In this document: piece after piece, positions 17,822-26,767 of the stretch
Layout: each line of letters opens with the position of its first letter
Position numbering within the stretch: position 1 is the stretch's first letter
Program-made: the position numbers and the translations under genes
Assembly: GCA_905198155.1 (NCBI GenBank)
Contig: CAJKBQ010000014.1
Span: forward strand, 10,892-74,891
DNA from: an uncultured Eubacteriales bacterium
Lineage (GTDB): Bacteria; Bacillota; Clostridia; Oscillospirales; Acutalibacteraceae
DNA length: 64,000 bases
Direction of reading: 5' to 3'
The notes under the pieces: model-generated
Databases searched by the model: none
Seen by the model: only the letters and a program-made list of their open reading frames with translations
What the model was told of the DNA's origin: nothing

Positions 17822-18769
17822 CTATGCGACCCATCCGGCCGCGCGCAGGATCCAGATTAACACGAACAGGGTGGCCATGGACAGCGCCGACGTGAACACG
17901 ACGATCTGCCCGGCCAGCTCGGCGTCGCCGCCTTGCTGGACGGCCATGGGGTAGCTGGAAATCGCGGTGGGGCAGGCGAACACGGCGACCAGCGTCATCA
18001 GCTCGGCGTCGCGGAAGCCCAGCGCGACGGCAGCGGCCATCACCGCCGCCGGGACGATCAGCAGCCGCCCGGCGATCACGATCAGCAGCTGCCGCAGGCC
18101 GCTGCGCACCTGCGAAAAGCGGAACGATCCGCCGAGCGTCAGCAGTGCCAGCGGGGTGGACAGCCCGGACAGGCTGTTCAGCGGCGATTCCAACCAGCCC
18201 GGCAGGCGCAGCCGCAGCGCCCCGGCGATCAGCCCGGCGATGCACGCGAGGATCAGCGGATTTTTCGCGATGCCCAGCAGCACGCGCTGCGGGCTGGTGC
18301 GGCCGCCGTCCGTCCGGTGGACTTCCAGCGCGATGACCGACAGCACGTTGAACATGGGGATCACGAACGTGATCAGCGCGGCGGCCAGCGCGGTGCCGCG
18401 GCTGCCGTAGACCGATGCGACGACCGAGGTGCCCAGCACCACGAAGTTGCTGCGCATGATGCCCTGGATCATCACGCCGCGGCGCGCGGGCGTGCGCTCG
18501 ATCAGCGGGATCAGCACGCAGAGGATCAGGAAGATTACCAGCACCGTGCCGCACGAAAACAGCACCATTTTGGGGCGGAAGGTTTCGTGAATGTCGGAAT
18601 TCAGGATGTTCAGGAAGATATTGACCGGGAGGAAGACCTGAAACACCAGCTTGTTGACTTTGTTGATGACGGGGTCGTCCCACAGGTGGACGATCCGCAT
18701 CAGGTACCCCATCGCCATCAGGAAAAACAGCGGGAATACCACCGAAAAAGAGGCCTGTAAGTTGCTCAT
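17822..18769 (-). CDS. AEC-family transporter (auxin efflux carrier fold)
   Basis: 315-residue membrane protein with about ten transmembrane helices, homologous to bacterial AEC proteins such as malate permeases. Family features include the N-terminal VFPLFFLMAMGYLMR, VNKLVFQVFLPVNIF, and the central MRSNFVVLGTSVVASVYGS. The second half repeats the fold, including LSTPLALLTLGGSF. The transported compound is not predictable; organic acids are commonest. It lies 37 bp upstream of the GtrA-type gene on the same strand and may form an operon with it and nrdR. It is divergent from the AraC gene at 18970. Confidence 0.9.
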   Translation of the reverse strand: MSNLQASFSVVFPLFFLMAMGYLMRIVHLWDDPVINKVNKLVFQVFLPVNIFLNILNSDIHETFRPKMVLFSCGTVLVIFLILCVLIPLIERTPARRGVMIQGIMRSNFVVLGTSVVASVYGSRGTALAAALITFVIPMFNVLSVIALEVHRTDGGRTSPQRVLLGIAKNPLILACIAGLIAGALRLRLPGWLESPLNSLSGLSTPLALLTLGGSFRFSQVRSGLRQLLIVIAGRLLIVPAAVMAAAVALGFRDAELMTLVAVFACPTAISSYPMAVQQGGDAELAGQIVVFTSALSMATLFVLIWILRAAGWVA

Positions 18770-18904
18770 ATGCCGTCGCTCCGTTCGCGCCGCCGCACCG
18801 GGCGGGTTTGCTTCTTATTATACACGGTTTTGCGCCGTTTGGCTACTGGAAACGGGGGAAAATTTTTGTTTTTTTTGGATTTTCAAATTTTTACGGCGGA
18901 ACGG

Positions 18905-18933
18905 TTGCATTTGGCGGCCGAATTTGTTATAAT
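18905..18933 (+). promoter_or_regulatory. Promoter of AraC-family gene
   Basis: TTGCAT (18905-18910) and perfect TATAAT (18928-18933), 17-bp spacing, about 37 bp before the ATG at 18970. Confidence 0.85.
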
Positions 18934-18969
18934 GTCTTGTATTGTGGAAAAATGAAAGGGGGATGTGCG

Positions 18970-19836
18970 ATGGCAAAGGAAAAGCGATGGTCCGGGTCGG
19001 CCGTGACCGACGATCCGTGCGCGATGTCCGGCACGGCGGGCGCGAAACAGGATATTTTGCTGCTGCACCGCCAGCTGGGCAGCGTGGTGCCGGTGCTGTG
19101 CGGGTACGAAATCTGCGCGCCGGGGCATTCGTTCGGGCCGGTGCAGCGGTCGTTCTACCTGCTGCACTATGTGATGGAAGGGCGCGGGACGTTTTGGGCA
19201 AACGACCGGCGGTATGAATTGAAAAAAGGACAGCTGTTCGTGATCCGGCCGGGGGAGATGACGCGGTACCGCGCCGACGAAGCGCACCCATGGTATTATG
19301 TGTGGATTGGATTTTCGGTGCAGGAGCCGCTGCACACGGCGGACTTTATCCTTGACCGGCAGGACGTGTTCAGCGCGCCGGAATGCCGCACGATTTTTCG
19401 GGATATTTCCGAAAGCGGCCGGCTGAAAGCGGCGCGCGAGCTGTACCTGTGCGGCAAAATTTATGAGCTGCTGGCGGCGCTGACCGACAGCTGCGTGCTG
19501 TTTGAGCCGGGGGCGGCGGATTACGTTGCGCGCGCGAAAAACTATATTGAAGCGAACTACGCCGAGGAGATCACGGTGCAGGGGCTGGCGCACTGCCTGG
19601 GGCTGAGCCGCAGCTATTTCAGCGCGGTATTCAGCAAGGCGGAGGGCATTTCGCCGCAGGAGTATCTGGTGGACTATCGGCTGCGGCGCGCGGCGGAGCT
19701 GATCGCCGACTGCGGGATGCGGCCGGGCGAAGCGGCGGCGGCGTGCGGGTATTCGGATGTGTTCGGATTTTCCAAGATGTTCAAAAAGAAATTCGGCGTG
19801 CCGCCCGGCCGGTACCGCATCGCTGGGAAGCCGTAG
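18970..19836 (+). CDS. AraC-family transcriptional regulator
   Basis: 288-residue regulator. Residues ~25-140 form the cupin arm domain (YLLHYVMEGRGTFWANDRRY, KKGQLFVIRPGEMTRYRADE). The last ~100 residues carry the two helix-turn-helix motifs (ITVQGLAHCLGLSRSYFSAVF and ACGYSDVFGFSKMFKKKFG, followed by PPGRYR). ATG 18970 is chosen because GAAAGGGGG lies 7 nt upstream; an earlier in-frame ATG at 18952 overlaps this ribosome site. No sugar gene is adjacent: prfC follows and a divergent AEC transporter precedes, the latter being the most plausible target. Confidence 0.88.
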   Translation: MAKEKRWSGSAVTDDPCAMSGTAGAKQDILLLHRQLGSVVPVLCGYEICAPGHSFGPVQRSFYLLHYVMEGRGTFWANDRRYELKKGQLFVIRPGEMTRYRADEAHPWYYVWIGFSVQEPLHTADFILDRQDVFSAPECRTIFRDISESGRLKAARELYLCGKIYELLAALTDSCVLFEPGAADYVARAKNYIEANYAEEITVQGLAHCLGLSRSYFSAVFSKAEGISPQEYLVDYRLRRAAELIADCGMRPGEAAAACGYSDVFGFSKMFKKKFGVPPGRYRIAGKP

Positions 19837-19893
19837 CGGCGGGGAATCCGAGACTGATTGAAACACCCGACACGAAAGGAATTGAAATAGAGT

Positions 19894-21489
19894 ATGGCAT
19901 CCGAATTGGAAAAACAGATTCAAAAACGGCGTACGTTTGCGATTATCTCGCACCCGGACGCCGGCAAAACGACGTTGACCGAAAAGTTCCTGCTGTACGG
20001 CGGCGCGATTGCGTCGGCGGGGATGGTCAAAGGGAAAAAATCGATGAAGCACGCGGTGTCCGACTGGATGGAGATCGAAAAGCAGCGCGGGATCTCGGTG
20101 ACGTCGTCGGTGCTGCAGTTTGAATACAACGGCTGCTGCATCAATATTTTGGACACGCCCGGCCACCAGGACTTTTCCGAAGACACATACCGCACGCTGA
20201 TGGCGGCGGACTCGGCGGTGATGGTGATCGACGGCTCCAAAGGCGTGGAGCGGCAGACGATCAAGCTGTTCAAAGTGTGCATGATGCGGCACATCCCGGT
20301 GTTTACGTTTGTGAACAAGATGGATCGCGACGCGCGCAATCCGTTTGACCTGCTGGAAGAGATTGAGCAGGTGCTGGGGATTCAGACGTACGCGGTCAAC
20401 TGGCCGATCGGCTCCGGGCGCGACTTTAAGGGCGTGTTCCAGCGCGACACGCGGCAGATTCTGGAGTTTACTGCGGCGGACAACGGCCGCCACGAGCTGG
20501 TGGCGGAAGTGGCGACGCTGGACGAAGGCGAACGGCTGGACGCGCTGCTGGGTGCAGAGCTGCACCGGACGCTGGCAGACGACGTGGAGCTGCTGGACGG
20601 CGCGGGATCGGAGTTCGACCTGGACGCGGTGCGCGCGGGGCAGTTGTCGCCGGTGTTTTTTGGGTCGGCGCTGACGAATTTCGGCGTGGAGCCGTTTTTG
20701 AACGACTTTTTGAAAATGACGACCGGCCCGCTGCCGCGGAAGGCGGCCGAGGGCGAGGTGGATCCGCTGTCGCCGGACTTTTCGGCGTTCGTGTTCAAAA
20801 TCCAGGCGAACATGAACAAGGCGCACCGCGACCGGATTGCGTTTATGCGGATTTGCTCCGGGCGGTTTGAAAAAGGGATGGAAGTGCTGCATGTGCAGGG
20901 CGGCCGCAAGATCAAGCTGTCGCAGCCGCAGCAGATGATGGCGCAGGAGCGCGAGATTGTGGACGAGGCGTACGCGGGCGACATCATCGGGATTTTTGAC
21001 CCGGGCATTTTCTCCATCGGCGACACGGTGTGCGCGCCGGGGCACAAGGTGACGTTCGAGGGCATCCCGACGTTCGCGCCGGAGCATTTTGCGCTGGTCA
21101 GCCCCACCGACACGATGAAGCGCAAGCAGTTCATCAAGGGGATGGAGCAGATTGCGCAGGAGGGCGCGATTCAGATTTTCCGGCCGCTGGGCGGCGGGAT
21201 GGAGGAAGTGATTGTCGGCGTGGTGGGCACGCTGCAGTTCGACGTGCTGGTGTATCGGCTGAAAAACGAGTACGGCGTCGATTTGCGGATGCAGGGGCTG
21301 CCGTATTCGCATATCCGGTGGATTGCGGACGACGATCTCGATCCCAAAACGCTCCAGCTCAGCTCCGACACGAAGCGGATTGAGGACTTGAAAGGGCATC
21401 ATTTGCTGCTGTTCACCAGCCCGTGGAACATCGATTGGGCACTGGATCACAACAAAGGGCTGGAACTGGTGGAATTCAGCCGGAATTAA
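19894..21489 (+). CDS. prfC: Peptide chain release factor 3
   Basis: Translational GTPase that recycles release factors RF1/RF2 from the ribosome after peptide release. Its 531 residues match the usual RF3 length. The G1 motif is SHPDAGKTT, the switch II/G3 motif DTPGHQDF and the G4 motif NKMDRD. MKHAVSDWMEIEKQRGISVT is the RF3-type switch I region that separates it from EF-G. Domains II and III end in a C-terminal KGHHLLLFTSPWNIDWAL. The gene is monocistronic, with a terminator 17 bp after the stop. Confidence 0.96.
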   Translation: MASELEKQIQKRRTFAIISHPDAGKTTLTEKFLLYGGAIASAGMVKGKKSMKHAVSDWMEIEKQRGISVTSSVLQFEYNGCCINILDTPGHQDFSEDTYRTLMAADSAVMVIDGSKGVERQTIKLFKVCMMRHIPVFTFVNKMDRDARNPFDLLEEIEQVLGIQTYAVNWPIGSGRDFKGVFQRDTRQILEFTAADNGRHELVAEVATLDEGERLDALLGAELHRTLADDVELLDGAGSEFDLDAVRAGQLSPVFFGSALTNFGVEPFLNDFLKMTTGPLPRKAAEGEVDPLSPDFSAFVFKIQANMNKAHRDRIAFMRICSGRFEKGMEVLHVQGGRKIKLSQPQQMMAQEREIVDEAYAGDIIGIFDPGIFSIGDTVCAPGHKVTFEGIPTFAPEHFALVSPTDTMKRKQFIKGMEQIAQEGAIQIFRPLGGGMEEVIVGVVGTLQFDVLVYRLKNEYGVDLRMQGLPYSHIRWIADDDLDPKTLQLSSDTKRIEDLKGHHLLLFTSPWNIDWALDHNKGLELVEFSRN

Positions 21490-21506
21490 ATCGGAATTTT
21501 GGCGCG

Positions 21507-21546
21507 AAAAACCGCGGCGTACCGGATGGGGTATGCCGCGGTTTTT
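21507..21546. terminator. Convergent intrinsic terminator
   Basis: Stem AAAAACCGCGGCGTACC / GGTATGCCGCGGTTTTT with one G-U pair and a short loop, usable from both prfC (+) and the lipoprotein gene (-). Confidence 0.9.
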
Positions 21547-21559
21547 GTTGGGTGCGGAT

Positions 21560-22588
21560 TCAGTTGTGCAGACGTTGAACGTCGGTGCGGGAAAGAATCC
21601 ACGCGCAGGACGCTTTGTCGGCGGCAATGGCTGATTCGGATGCGCCTGCGGCGGGGAGGTATTCGACGGTGCCGTCGGGGGTGACGGCGAGCCAGAAGCC
21701 GGTGTCTACGTTGAAAATCAGCTGATCGTACGGCGTCTTTTCGCTGAACTGCGGGACAGCGTCCTCGGACGCGGCAAATACGTTTTTCAGTGTGCCGTCC
21801 GGGCAGCGGGCAAACAGTGTGTTGCCGAAGCCGGTGTCGGGCAGCAGCTCGGTGAACGTGCCGCTGAGGTCGCAGACGGGGGTGCGCGGGTAGGCGTCTG
21901 CGTCGTAAATATCCTGCACCAGAGCGCCGTCGGCGGTGAGGCCGATGAGCGTGCCGGATTGGAATAAATCCGCCGCCTGCACGATGTTTTTCCAGTCGGA
22001 AGATGGTTCGGGGGCTGCCCATTGATTGGCGGAACGCATATATTTTACCGTGCCGTCGCGGTGAATGACGGCGGATCCGTTGACGTAGGCGACGGAATCG
22101 GCAATTTGCTCCGTGTTGGCATACAGCACGCCATCGCTTGTCAGCATCCACGGCACTGTGAGGTCGGTGCTGCTGTTCCCGATGTATTGGATTGACTTTC
22201 CGTTCCACGCGTCGATGAGGTCGGTGCGCGCGTCAATGCGGAATTGCGACATCCAATCGCCTTTGGCTGCCTGCTGCTGCATTTCGAGCGTTTTCGGGAA
22301 AACCAGCGTGCGGTCTTGGCGGACAAAGCAGGTGCCGTACCAGCACGGGACGTTCGCTGCGGCCAAAATATCGGATGCGCCGTCGAGCGCCGCGTATTCC
22401 GAGTTGACGGTTTGCTTGGGGTCGATTCGGAGGATGCCGTTGGTGTCGATGTAGTAGTCGAACCCCATGGTGCGGCGCATGGCGCGGTCGCGGGTTGCGG
22501 AAATGTCGTCGGAAGAGCGGGACTGCGTGCAGGAGGTGAGGGAAAGCAGCAGCAGGATTGCCAGCAGGGTGCAGAGGAGGCGGCGCAT
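21560..22588 (-). CDS. Lipoprotein with RCC1-like repeats
   Basis: 342-residue predicted surface lipoprotein. The signal peptide MRRLLCTLLAILLLLSLTSC ends in a lipobox with Cys20. The mature protein contains repeated strand-turn units of the kind PWMLTSDGVLYAN, AVIHRDGTVKYM, GLTADGALVQDI, ARCPDGTLKNV and AVTPDGTVEYLP. This spacing and the (D/G)-G-T-(V/L) signature resemble RCC1/BLIP-II propeller blades, which are common in clostridial secreted proteins. ATG 22588 is preceded by GGAGTGATCCCC; a longer in-frame start would remove the clean signal peptide and run into the promoter. Function unknown. Confidence 0.7.
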   Translation of the reverse strand: MRRLLCTLLAILLLLSLTSCTQSRSSDDISATRDRAMRRTMGFDYYIDTNGILRIDPKQTVNSEYAALDGASDILAAANVPCWYGTCFVRQDRTLVFPKTLEMQQQAAKGDWMSQFRIDARTDLIDAWNGKSIQYIGNSSTDLTVPWMLTSDGVLYANTEQIADSVAYVNGSAVIHRDGTVKYMRSANQWAAPEPSSDWKNIVQAADLFQSGTLIGLTADGALVQDIYDADAYPRTPVCDLSGTFTELLPDTGFGNTLFARCPDGTLKNVFAASEDAVPQFSEKTPYDQLIFNVDTGFWLAVTPDGTVEYLPAAGASESAIAADKASCAWILSRTDVQRLHN

Positions 22589-22628
22589 GGGGATCACTCC
22601 AATCCAAAATGTTTTCAATTCCAATAAT

Positions 22629-22657
22629 AGTGTAACATTTCCAAATCCGTTTGTCAA
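22629..22657 (-). promoter_or_regulatory. Promoter of RCC1-like lipoprotein gene
   Basis: Minus-strand TTGACA (22652-22657) and TACACT (22629-22634) with 17-bp spacing, about 40 bp before the start. Confidence 0.8.
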
Positions 22658-22730
22658 TCGCAAAACGCAATTTTGCCTGAAAATTTTGTGACAAAACGAA
22701 GATTCCGACCGAATGCAGACGATTCACGCA

Positions 22731-22785
22731 AAAAACGGCGGCGCCGCAGCCCCCCGGAAATCCGGGAAACCGCAGCGCCGCCGCG
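22731..22785 (-). terminator. Terminator of pyruvate:ferredoxin oxidoreductase gene
   Basis: On the minus strand a GC-rich stem (GCGGCGGCGC pairing with GCGCCGCCG, with an inner CCCGGATTTCCGGG hairpin) is followed directly by TTTTTT. Confidence 0.85.
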
Positions 22786-22828
22786 CAAAGAATTCAATTA
22801 TTGCCGCAGCAACGGGGACGGGAAGCGA

Positions 22829-25800
22829 TTAGTCTTCCTTTTTCTCCGGCGCATACAGCGCTTGCAGCCGCACGAGGTGGTCGTACCGTGCCACAGAGTT
22901 CTTCTCGGCTTCGTCGAACAGCACCGCAGCGCGATCCGGGAAGGAGCGGGTCAGCGAGGAGTACCGCGCTTCGCCCATGATGAAGTCTTTGTAGCTGGCC
23001 GTGCCCTGCTTGCTGTCGATGGTGAACGGGTTTTTGCCCTCGGCTTTGAGCGCCGGGTTGAACCGGAAGTTGTTCCAGTAGCCGCAAGCAACGGCTTTCT
23101 TCATTTCGTCCTGGCAGTGCGTCATGCCGCCTTTGATGCTGTGCATTTCGCACGGCGCGTAGCCGATGATCAGGGACGGGCCGTGATACGCTTCGGCTTC
23201 GGCAATCGCTTTGATGGTCTGGTTCATGTCCGCGCCCATCGCGATCTGCGCGACGTAGATGTAGCCGTAGGACATGGCGATTTCCGCCAGGGATTTTTTC
23301 GCAATCGCTTTACCGGCGGCCGCAAACTGCGCAACCTGACCGATCTGCGACGCTTTGGACGCCTGTCCGCCGGTGTTGGAGTAGACTTCGGTGTCGAACA
23401 CCATGATGTTAATATCTTCGCCGGACGCGAGGACGTGGTCCACGCCGCCGAAGCCGATATCGTATGCCCATCCGTCGCCGCCGAAGATCCACACGGACTT
23501 TTTGGACAGATATTCTTTCTCGCTGAGGATTTCGTTCGCCAGCGTGCACGCTTCGCAGGTGCAGCCGTCGCAAACGCCTTCTTCGAGCGCTTTCACCAGC
23601 GCGTCGGTCGCGTCAGCATTCTTGCGGCCGTCTTCGCAAGTGTCGAGCCAGGTCTGCGCCGCCGCTTTGATGTCGGCATCGCAGTAGTCGATCGCCATCA
23701 GCGCTTTGACCTTCTCCTGCAGACGGTTGCGGATGGCTTTCTGGCCGAGGTACATCCCCAGGCCGTGCTCCGCGTTGTCTTCAAACAGGGAGTTCGCCCA
23801 CGCCGGGCCGTGACCCTTGCTGTTGACCGTGTACGGCGAGGTGGCCGCCGGTCCGCCCCAGATCGAGGAGCAGCCCGTCGCGTTGGAAATGTACATCCGA
23901 TCGCCGAACAGCTGGGTGATCAGGCGCGCATACGCCGTTTCGGCGCAGCCCGCGCAGGAACCGGAGAACTCAAGCAGCGGTTTGCGGAACTGGCTGGAGA
24001 TGACGGTCTCGCCGACGGTCTCTTTCTTCTCGGTGACCTTCTCGACGCAGTAGTCGAACACCTGCTGCTGGTCTTCCTGGCTCTCCATCGGCTCCATTTT
24101 CAGCGACTTGGTCGGGCAGACGCCGATGCAGACGCCGCAGCCCATGCAGTCCAGCGGAGAAATGGCCAGGGTGTAGGTGTAGTTGGTTTTCACGATCGGC
24201 TTCGGCGCTTTTTTCAGGTTGGCCGGGGCCGCCGCGACTTCTTCTTCGGTCAGCGCGAACGGACGAATCGTCGCGTGCGGGCAGACGAAGGAGCACTTGT
24301 TGCACTTGGCGCAGGTGTCCGGATTCCACGCCGGCACCATCACGGCCACGCCGCGTTTTTCGTACGCGGAAGCGCCCTGCTCGAACGTGCCGTCCACATG
24401 ATCCACAAACGCAGACACCGGCAGCGCGTCGCCGTCCATTTTGCCGACGGGCTTCATGATGGTATCGACCATCTTGATCAGCTCCGGACGGCCGTGCTCA
24501 GTCGCCGGAACGGCAGCATCCTGTGCATCCGCCCAGGAAGCCGGGACGTCGATCTTCACGAACGCCGTAGCGCCCGCGTCGATGGCTTTGTGGTTCATGT
24601 CCACGATATCCTGGCCCTTTTTCAGGTAGGACTTGGTGGCGGCGTCTTTCATGTACTGGATGGCGTCCGCCTGCGGCATGACCTTCGCCAGCGTGAAGAA
24701 CGCGGACTGCAGGATCGTGTTGGTGCGTTTGCCCATGCCGATCTCAATCGCTTTGTCGATGGCGTTGATGGTGTACAGCTGGATGTTGTTTTTCGCGATG
24801 TAGCGTTTCGCTTCGGCCGGCATATGCTTGTCCAGCTCTTCCGGCGTCCACTGGCAGTTAATCATGAAGATGCCGCCCGGCTTCACGTCGTTGACCATTT
24901 TGTAGCCTTTGATGACGTAGGACGGGTTGTGGCACGCCACGAAGTCCGCTTTGTTGATGTAGTACGGGCTTTTGATCGGCTTGTCGCCAAAGCGCAGGTG
25001 CGAAATGGTCACGCCGCCGGTCTTTTTGGAGTCATACTGGAAGTATGCCTGCACATATTTATCGGTATGGTCGCCGATGATCTTGATCGAGTTTTTATTG
25101 GCGCCCACGGTGCCGTCGCCGCCCAGACCCCAGAACTTACATTCGATCGTGCCTTCGGCTGCGGTGTTCGGAGCGGGTTTCTCTTCCAGCGACAGGTCGG
25201 TCACGTCGTCTACAATGCCGATGGTGAACTGATGCTTCGGCGCATCCTTCGCCAACTCGTCGTACACGGCAAACACGCTGGACGGCGGGGTGTCTTTGGA
25301 ACCGAGGCCATAGCGGCCGCCGATGATTTTCGCGGTGCGGCCCATAGCGGCCATCGCGGTGACAACGTCCATGTACAACGGCTCGCCCAGTGCGCCCGGC
25401 TCTTTGGTGCGGTCGAGGACGGCGATTTTCTTCGCGGTCTCCGGAATCGCGGCGCAGAGTTTTTCGGCGCTGAACGGACGGTACAGACGGACTTTCACCA
25501 GGCCGACCTTTTCGCCCTTCGCGGTCAGGTAGTCGATGACTTCTTCCGCCACGTCGCAGATGGAGCCCATCGCAACGATCACACGGTCCGCGTCCGGCGC
25601 GCCGTAGTAGTTGAAGAGTTTGTAGTCGGTGCCCAGCTTTTCGTTGACCTTGTCCATGTATTCTTCCACGATGCCGGGGATGGCTTCGTAGTACTTGTTG
25701 CAGGCTTCACGGTGCTGGAAGAAGATGTCGCCGTTTTCGTGCGAGCCGCGCATCACCGGGCGCTCCGGATTCAGTGCGCGTTTGCGGAACGCATCGACGG

Positions 25801-26398
25801 CGTCCATATCGACCATATCGGCCAGGTCTTTGTAATCCCAGATCGCGATCTTCTGGATTTCGTGCGAAGTACGGAACCCGTCGAAGAAGTTGATGAACGG
25901 GACGCGGCCTTTGATTGCGGCCAGGTGCGCCACGGCAGCCAGGTCCATGACCTCCTGCGGGTTGGTTTCGGCCAGCATCGCAAAGCCGGTCTGGCGGCAG
26001 GCATAGACGTCGGAATGGTCGCCGAAGATGTTCAGAGCGTGCGTGGCGACGCAGCGCGCCGACACGTGGAACACGGCCGGGAGCAGTTCACCGGCGATTT
26101 TGTACATATTCGGGATCATCAGCAGCAGGCCCTGGGACGCCGTGTAGGTCGTCGTGAGCGCACCGGCTGCCAGCGAGCCGTGAACCGTACCGGACGCACC
26201 GGCTTCCGACTGCATCTCGATCACCCGTACGGTGGAACCGAAGATGTTTTTCAGCCCCTGCGCGGACCACTGATCCACGTAGTCGGCCATCGGGCTGGAC
26301 GGCGTGATCGGGTAGATACCCGCCACTTCGGTGAACGCGTAAGAAACGTGCGCCGCAGCGTTGTTGCCGTCCATGGTTTTCATTTTTCTTTTGACCAT
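22829..26398 (-). CDS. nifJ: Pyruvate:ferredoxin (flavodoxin) oxidoreductase
   Basis: Homodimeric thiamine-diphosphate enzyme that converts pyruvate and CoA to acetyl-CoA, CO2 and reduced ferredoxin, the central anaerobic pyruvate step. The fused 1189-residue form has all domains in order: alpha/pyrimidine-binding N-terminus (YAFTEVAGIYPITPSSPMAD), gamma domain (GRYGLGSKDTPPS near residue 365), a two-cluster ferredoxin domain (CAKCNKCSFVCPH and CMGCGVCIGVCP, residues ~695-770), and a C-terminal TPP domain (GCSSIWGG; GGDGWAYDIGFGG). Further cluster cysteines are in CAGCAETAY. ATG 26398 lies 10 nt after AGGAGG. It stands alone with its own promoter and terminator. Confidence 0.97.
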   Translation of the reverse strand: MVKRKMKTMDGNNAAAHVSYAFTEVAGIYPITPSSPMADYVDQWSAQGLKNIFGSTVRVIEMQSEAGASGTVHGSLAAGALTTTYTASQGLLLMIPNMYKIAGELLPAVFHVSARCVATHALNIFGDHSDVYACRQTGFAMLAETNPQEVMDLAAVAHLAAIKGRVPFINFFDGFRTSHEIQKIAIWDYKDLADMVDMDAVDAFRKRALNPERPVMRGSHENGDIFFQHREACNKYYEAIPGIVEEYMDKVNEKLGTDYKLFNYYGAPDADRVIVAMGSICDVAEEVIDYLTAKGEKVGLVKVRLYRPFSAEKLCAAIPETAKKIAVLDRTKEPGALGEPLYMDVVTAMAAMGRTAKIIGGRYGLGSKDTPPSSVFAVYDELAKDAPKHQFTIGIVDDVTDLSLEEKPAPNTAAEGTIECKFWGLGGDGTVGANKNSIKIIGDHTDKYVQAYFQYDSKKTGGVTISHLRFGDKPIKSPYYINKADFVACHNPSYVIKGYKMVNDVKPGGIFMINCQWTPEELDKHMPAEAKRYIAKNNIQLYTINAIDKAIEIGMGKRTNTILQSAFFTLAKVMPQADAIQYMKDAATKSYLKKGQDIVDMNHKAIDAGATAFVKIDVPASWADAQDAAVPATEHGRPELIKMVDTIMKPVGKMDGDALPVSAFVDHVDGTFEQGASAYEKRGVAVMVPAWNPDTCAKCNKCSFVCPHATIRPFALTEEEVAAAPANLKKAPKPIVKTNYTYTLAISPLDCMGCGVCIGVCPTKSLKMEPMESQEDQQQVFDYCVEKVTEKKETVGETVISSQFRKPLLEFSGSCAGCAETAYARLITQLFGDRMYISNATGCSSIWGGPAATSPYTVNSKGHGPAWANSLFEDNAEHGLGMYLGQKAIRNRLQEKVKALMAIDYCDADIKAAAQTWLDTCEDGRKNADATDALVKALEEGVCDGCTCEACTLANEILSEKEYLSKKSVWIFGGDGWAYDIGFGGVDHVLASGEDINIMVFDTEVYSNTGGQASKASQIGQVAQFAAAGKAIAKKSLAEIAMSYGYIYVAQIAMGADMNQTIKAIAEAEAYHGPSLIIGYAPCEMHSIKGGMTHCQDEMKKAVACGYWNNFRFNPALKAEGKNPFTIDSKQGTASYKDFIMGEARYSSLTRSFPDRAAVLFDEAEKNSVARYDHLVRLQALYAPEKKED

Positions 26399-26447
26399 GA
26401 GACTATATCCTCCTTTGGGGAAGTATGTTTGGATGGAACCACATTAT

Positions 26448-26476
26448 ATTTTAGCATCTTTTCGCCGCGCTGTAAA
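26448..26476 (-). promoter_or_regulatory. Promoter of pyruvate:ferredoxin oxidoreductase gene
   Basis: Minus-strand TTTACA (26471-26476) and TAAAAT (26448-26453), 17-bp spacing; an overlapping TATAAT lies a few bases downstream. The leader is about 40 nt and ends in AGGAGG. Confidence 0.7.
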
Positions 26477-26692
26477 GCGATTTTGACGCTTTCCGCAGAA
26501 AATTTCAAAAAAATTTTTTGGAAAGGGGGATTGTGTTAAAAATTGACGTTTCTATCCGTAGTTCTGCGCGCGGAATCCTGCGCGGCGTCCACGGACGGCC
26601 GAATTTCGCGAAAATCCGTGATTTCGGCGGGAAAATCGCGCCCGATTGCGGCCGGAGCGCCGTTTTCGCCCGCGGACGGCGCAAAAAGGCAC
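26477..26692. other. Intergenic DNA between divergent promoters
   Basis: Part of the 369-bp gap between the oxidoreductase gene and the CBS-domain gene. Beyond the two promoters listed separately I see no coding frame with a ribosome site and no strong hairpin; it is A-rich near 26500 and G/C-rich further on. Confidence 0.6.
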
Positions 26693-26721
26693 TTGACAAG
26701 CCGGCGGTTTTTGGATATGAT
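26693..26721 (+). promoter_or_regulatory. Promoter of CNNM/CBS-domain gene
   Basis: Perfect TTGACA (26693-26698) and TATGAT (26716-26721) with 17-bp spacing, about 47 bp before ATG 26768. Confidence 0.85.
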
Positions 26722-26767
26722 TATACTGGATATTTTCAATTTGAAAACAAAGAAAGGATTTTGATTT

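Noticed and set aside
22673..26539. 1288-codon open frame on the plus strand
   Set aside because: Antisense of the pyruvate:ferredoxin oxidoreductase gene, whose full-length motifs are unmistakable.
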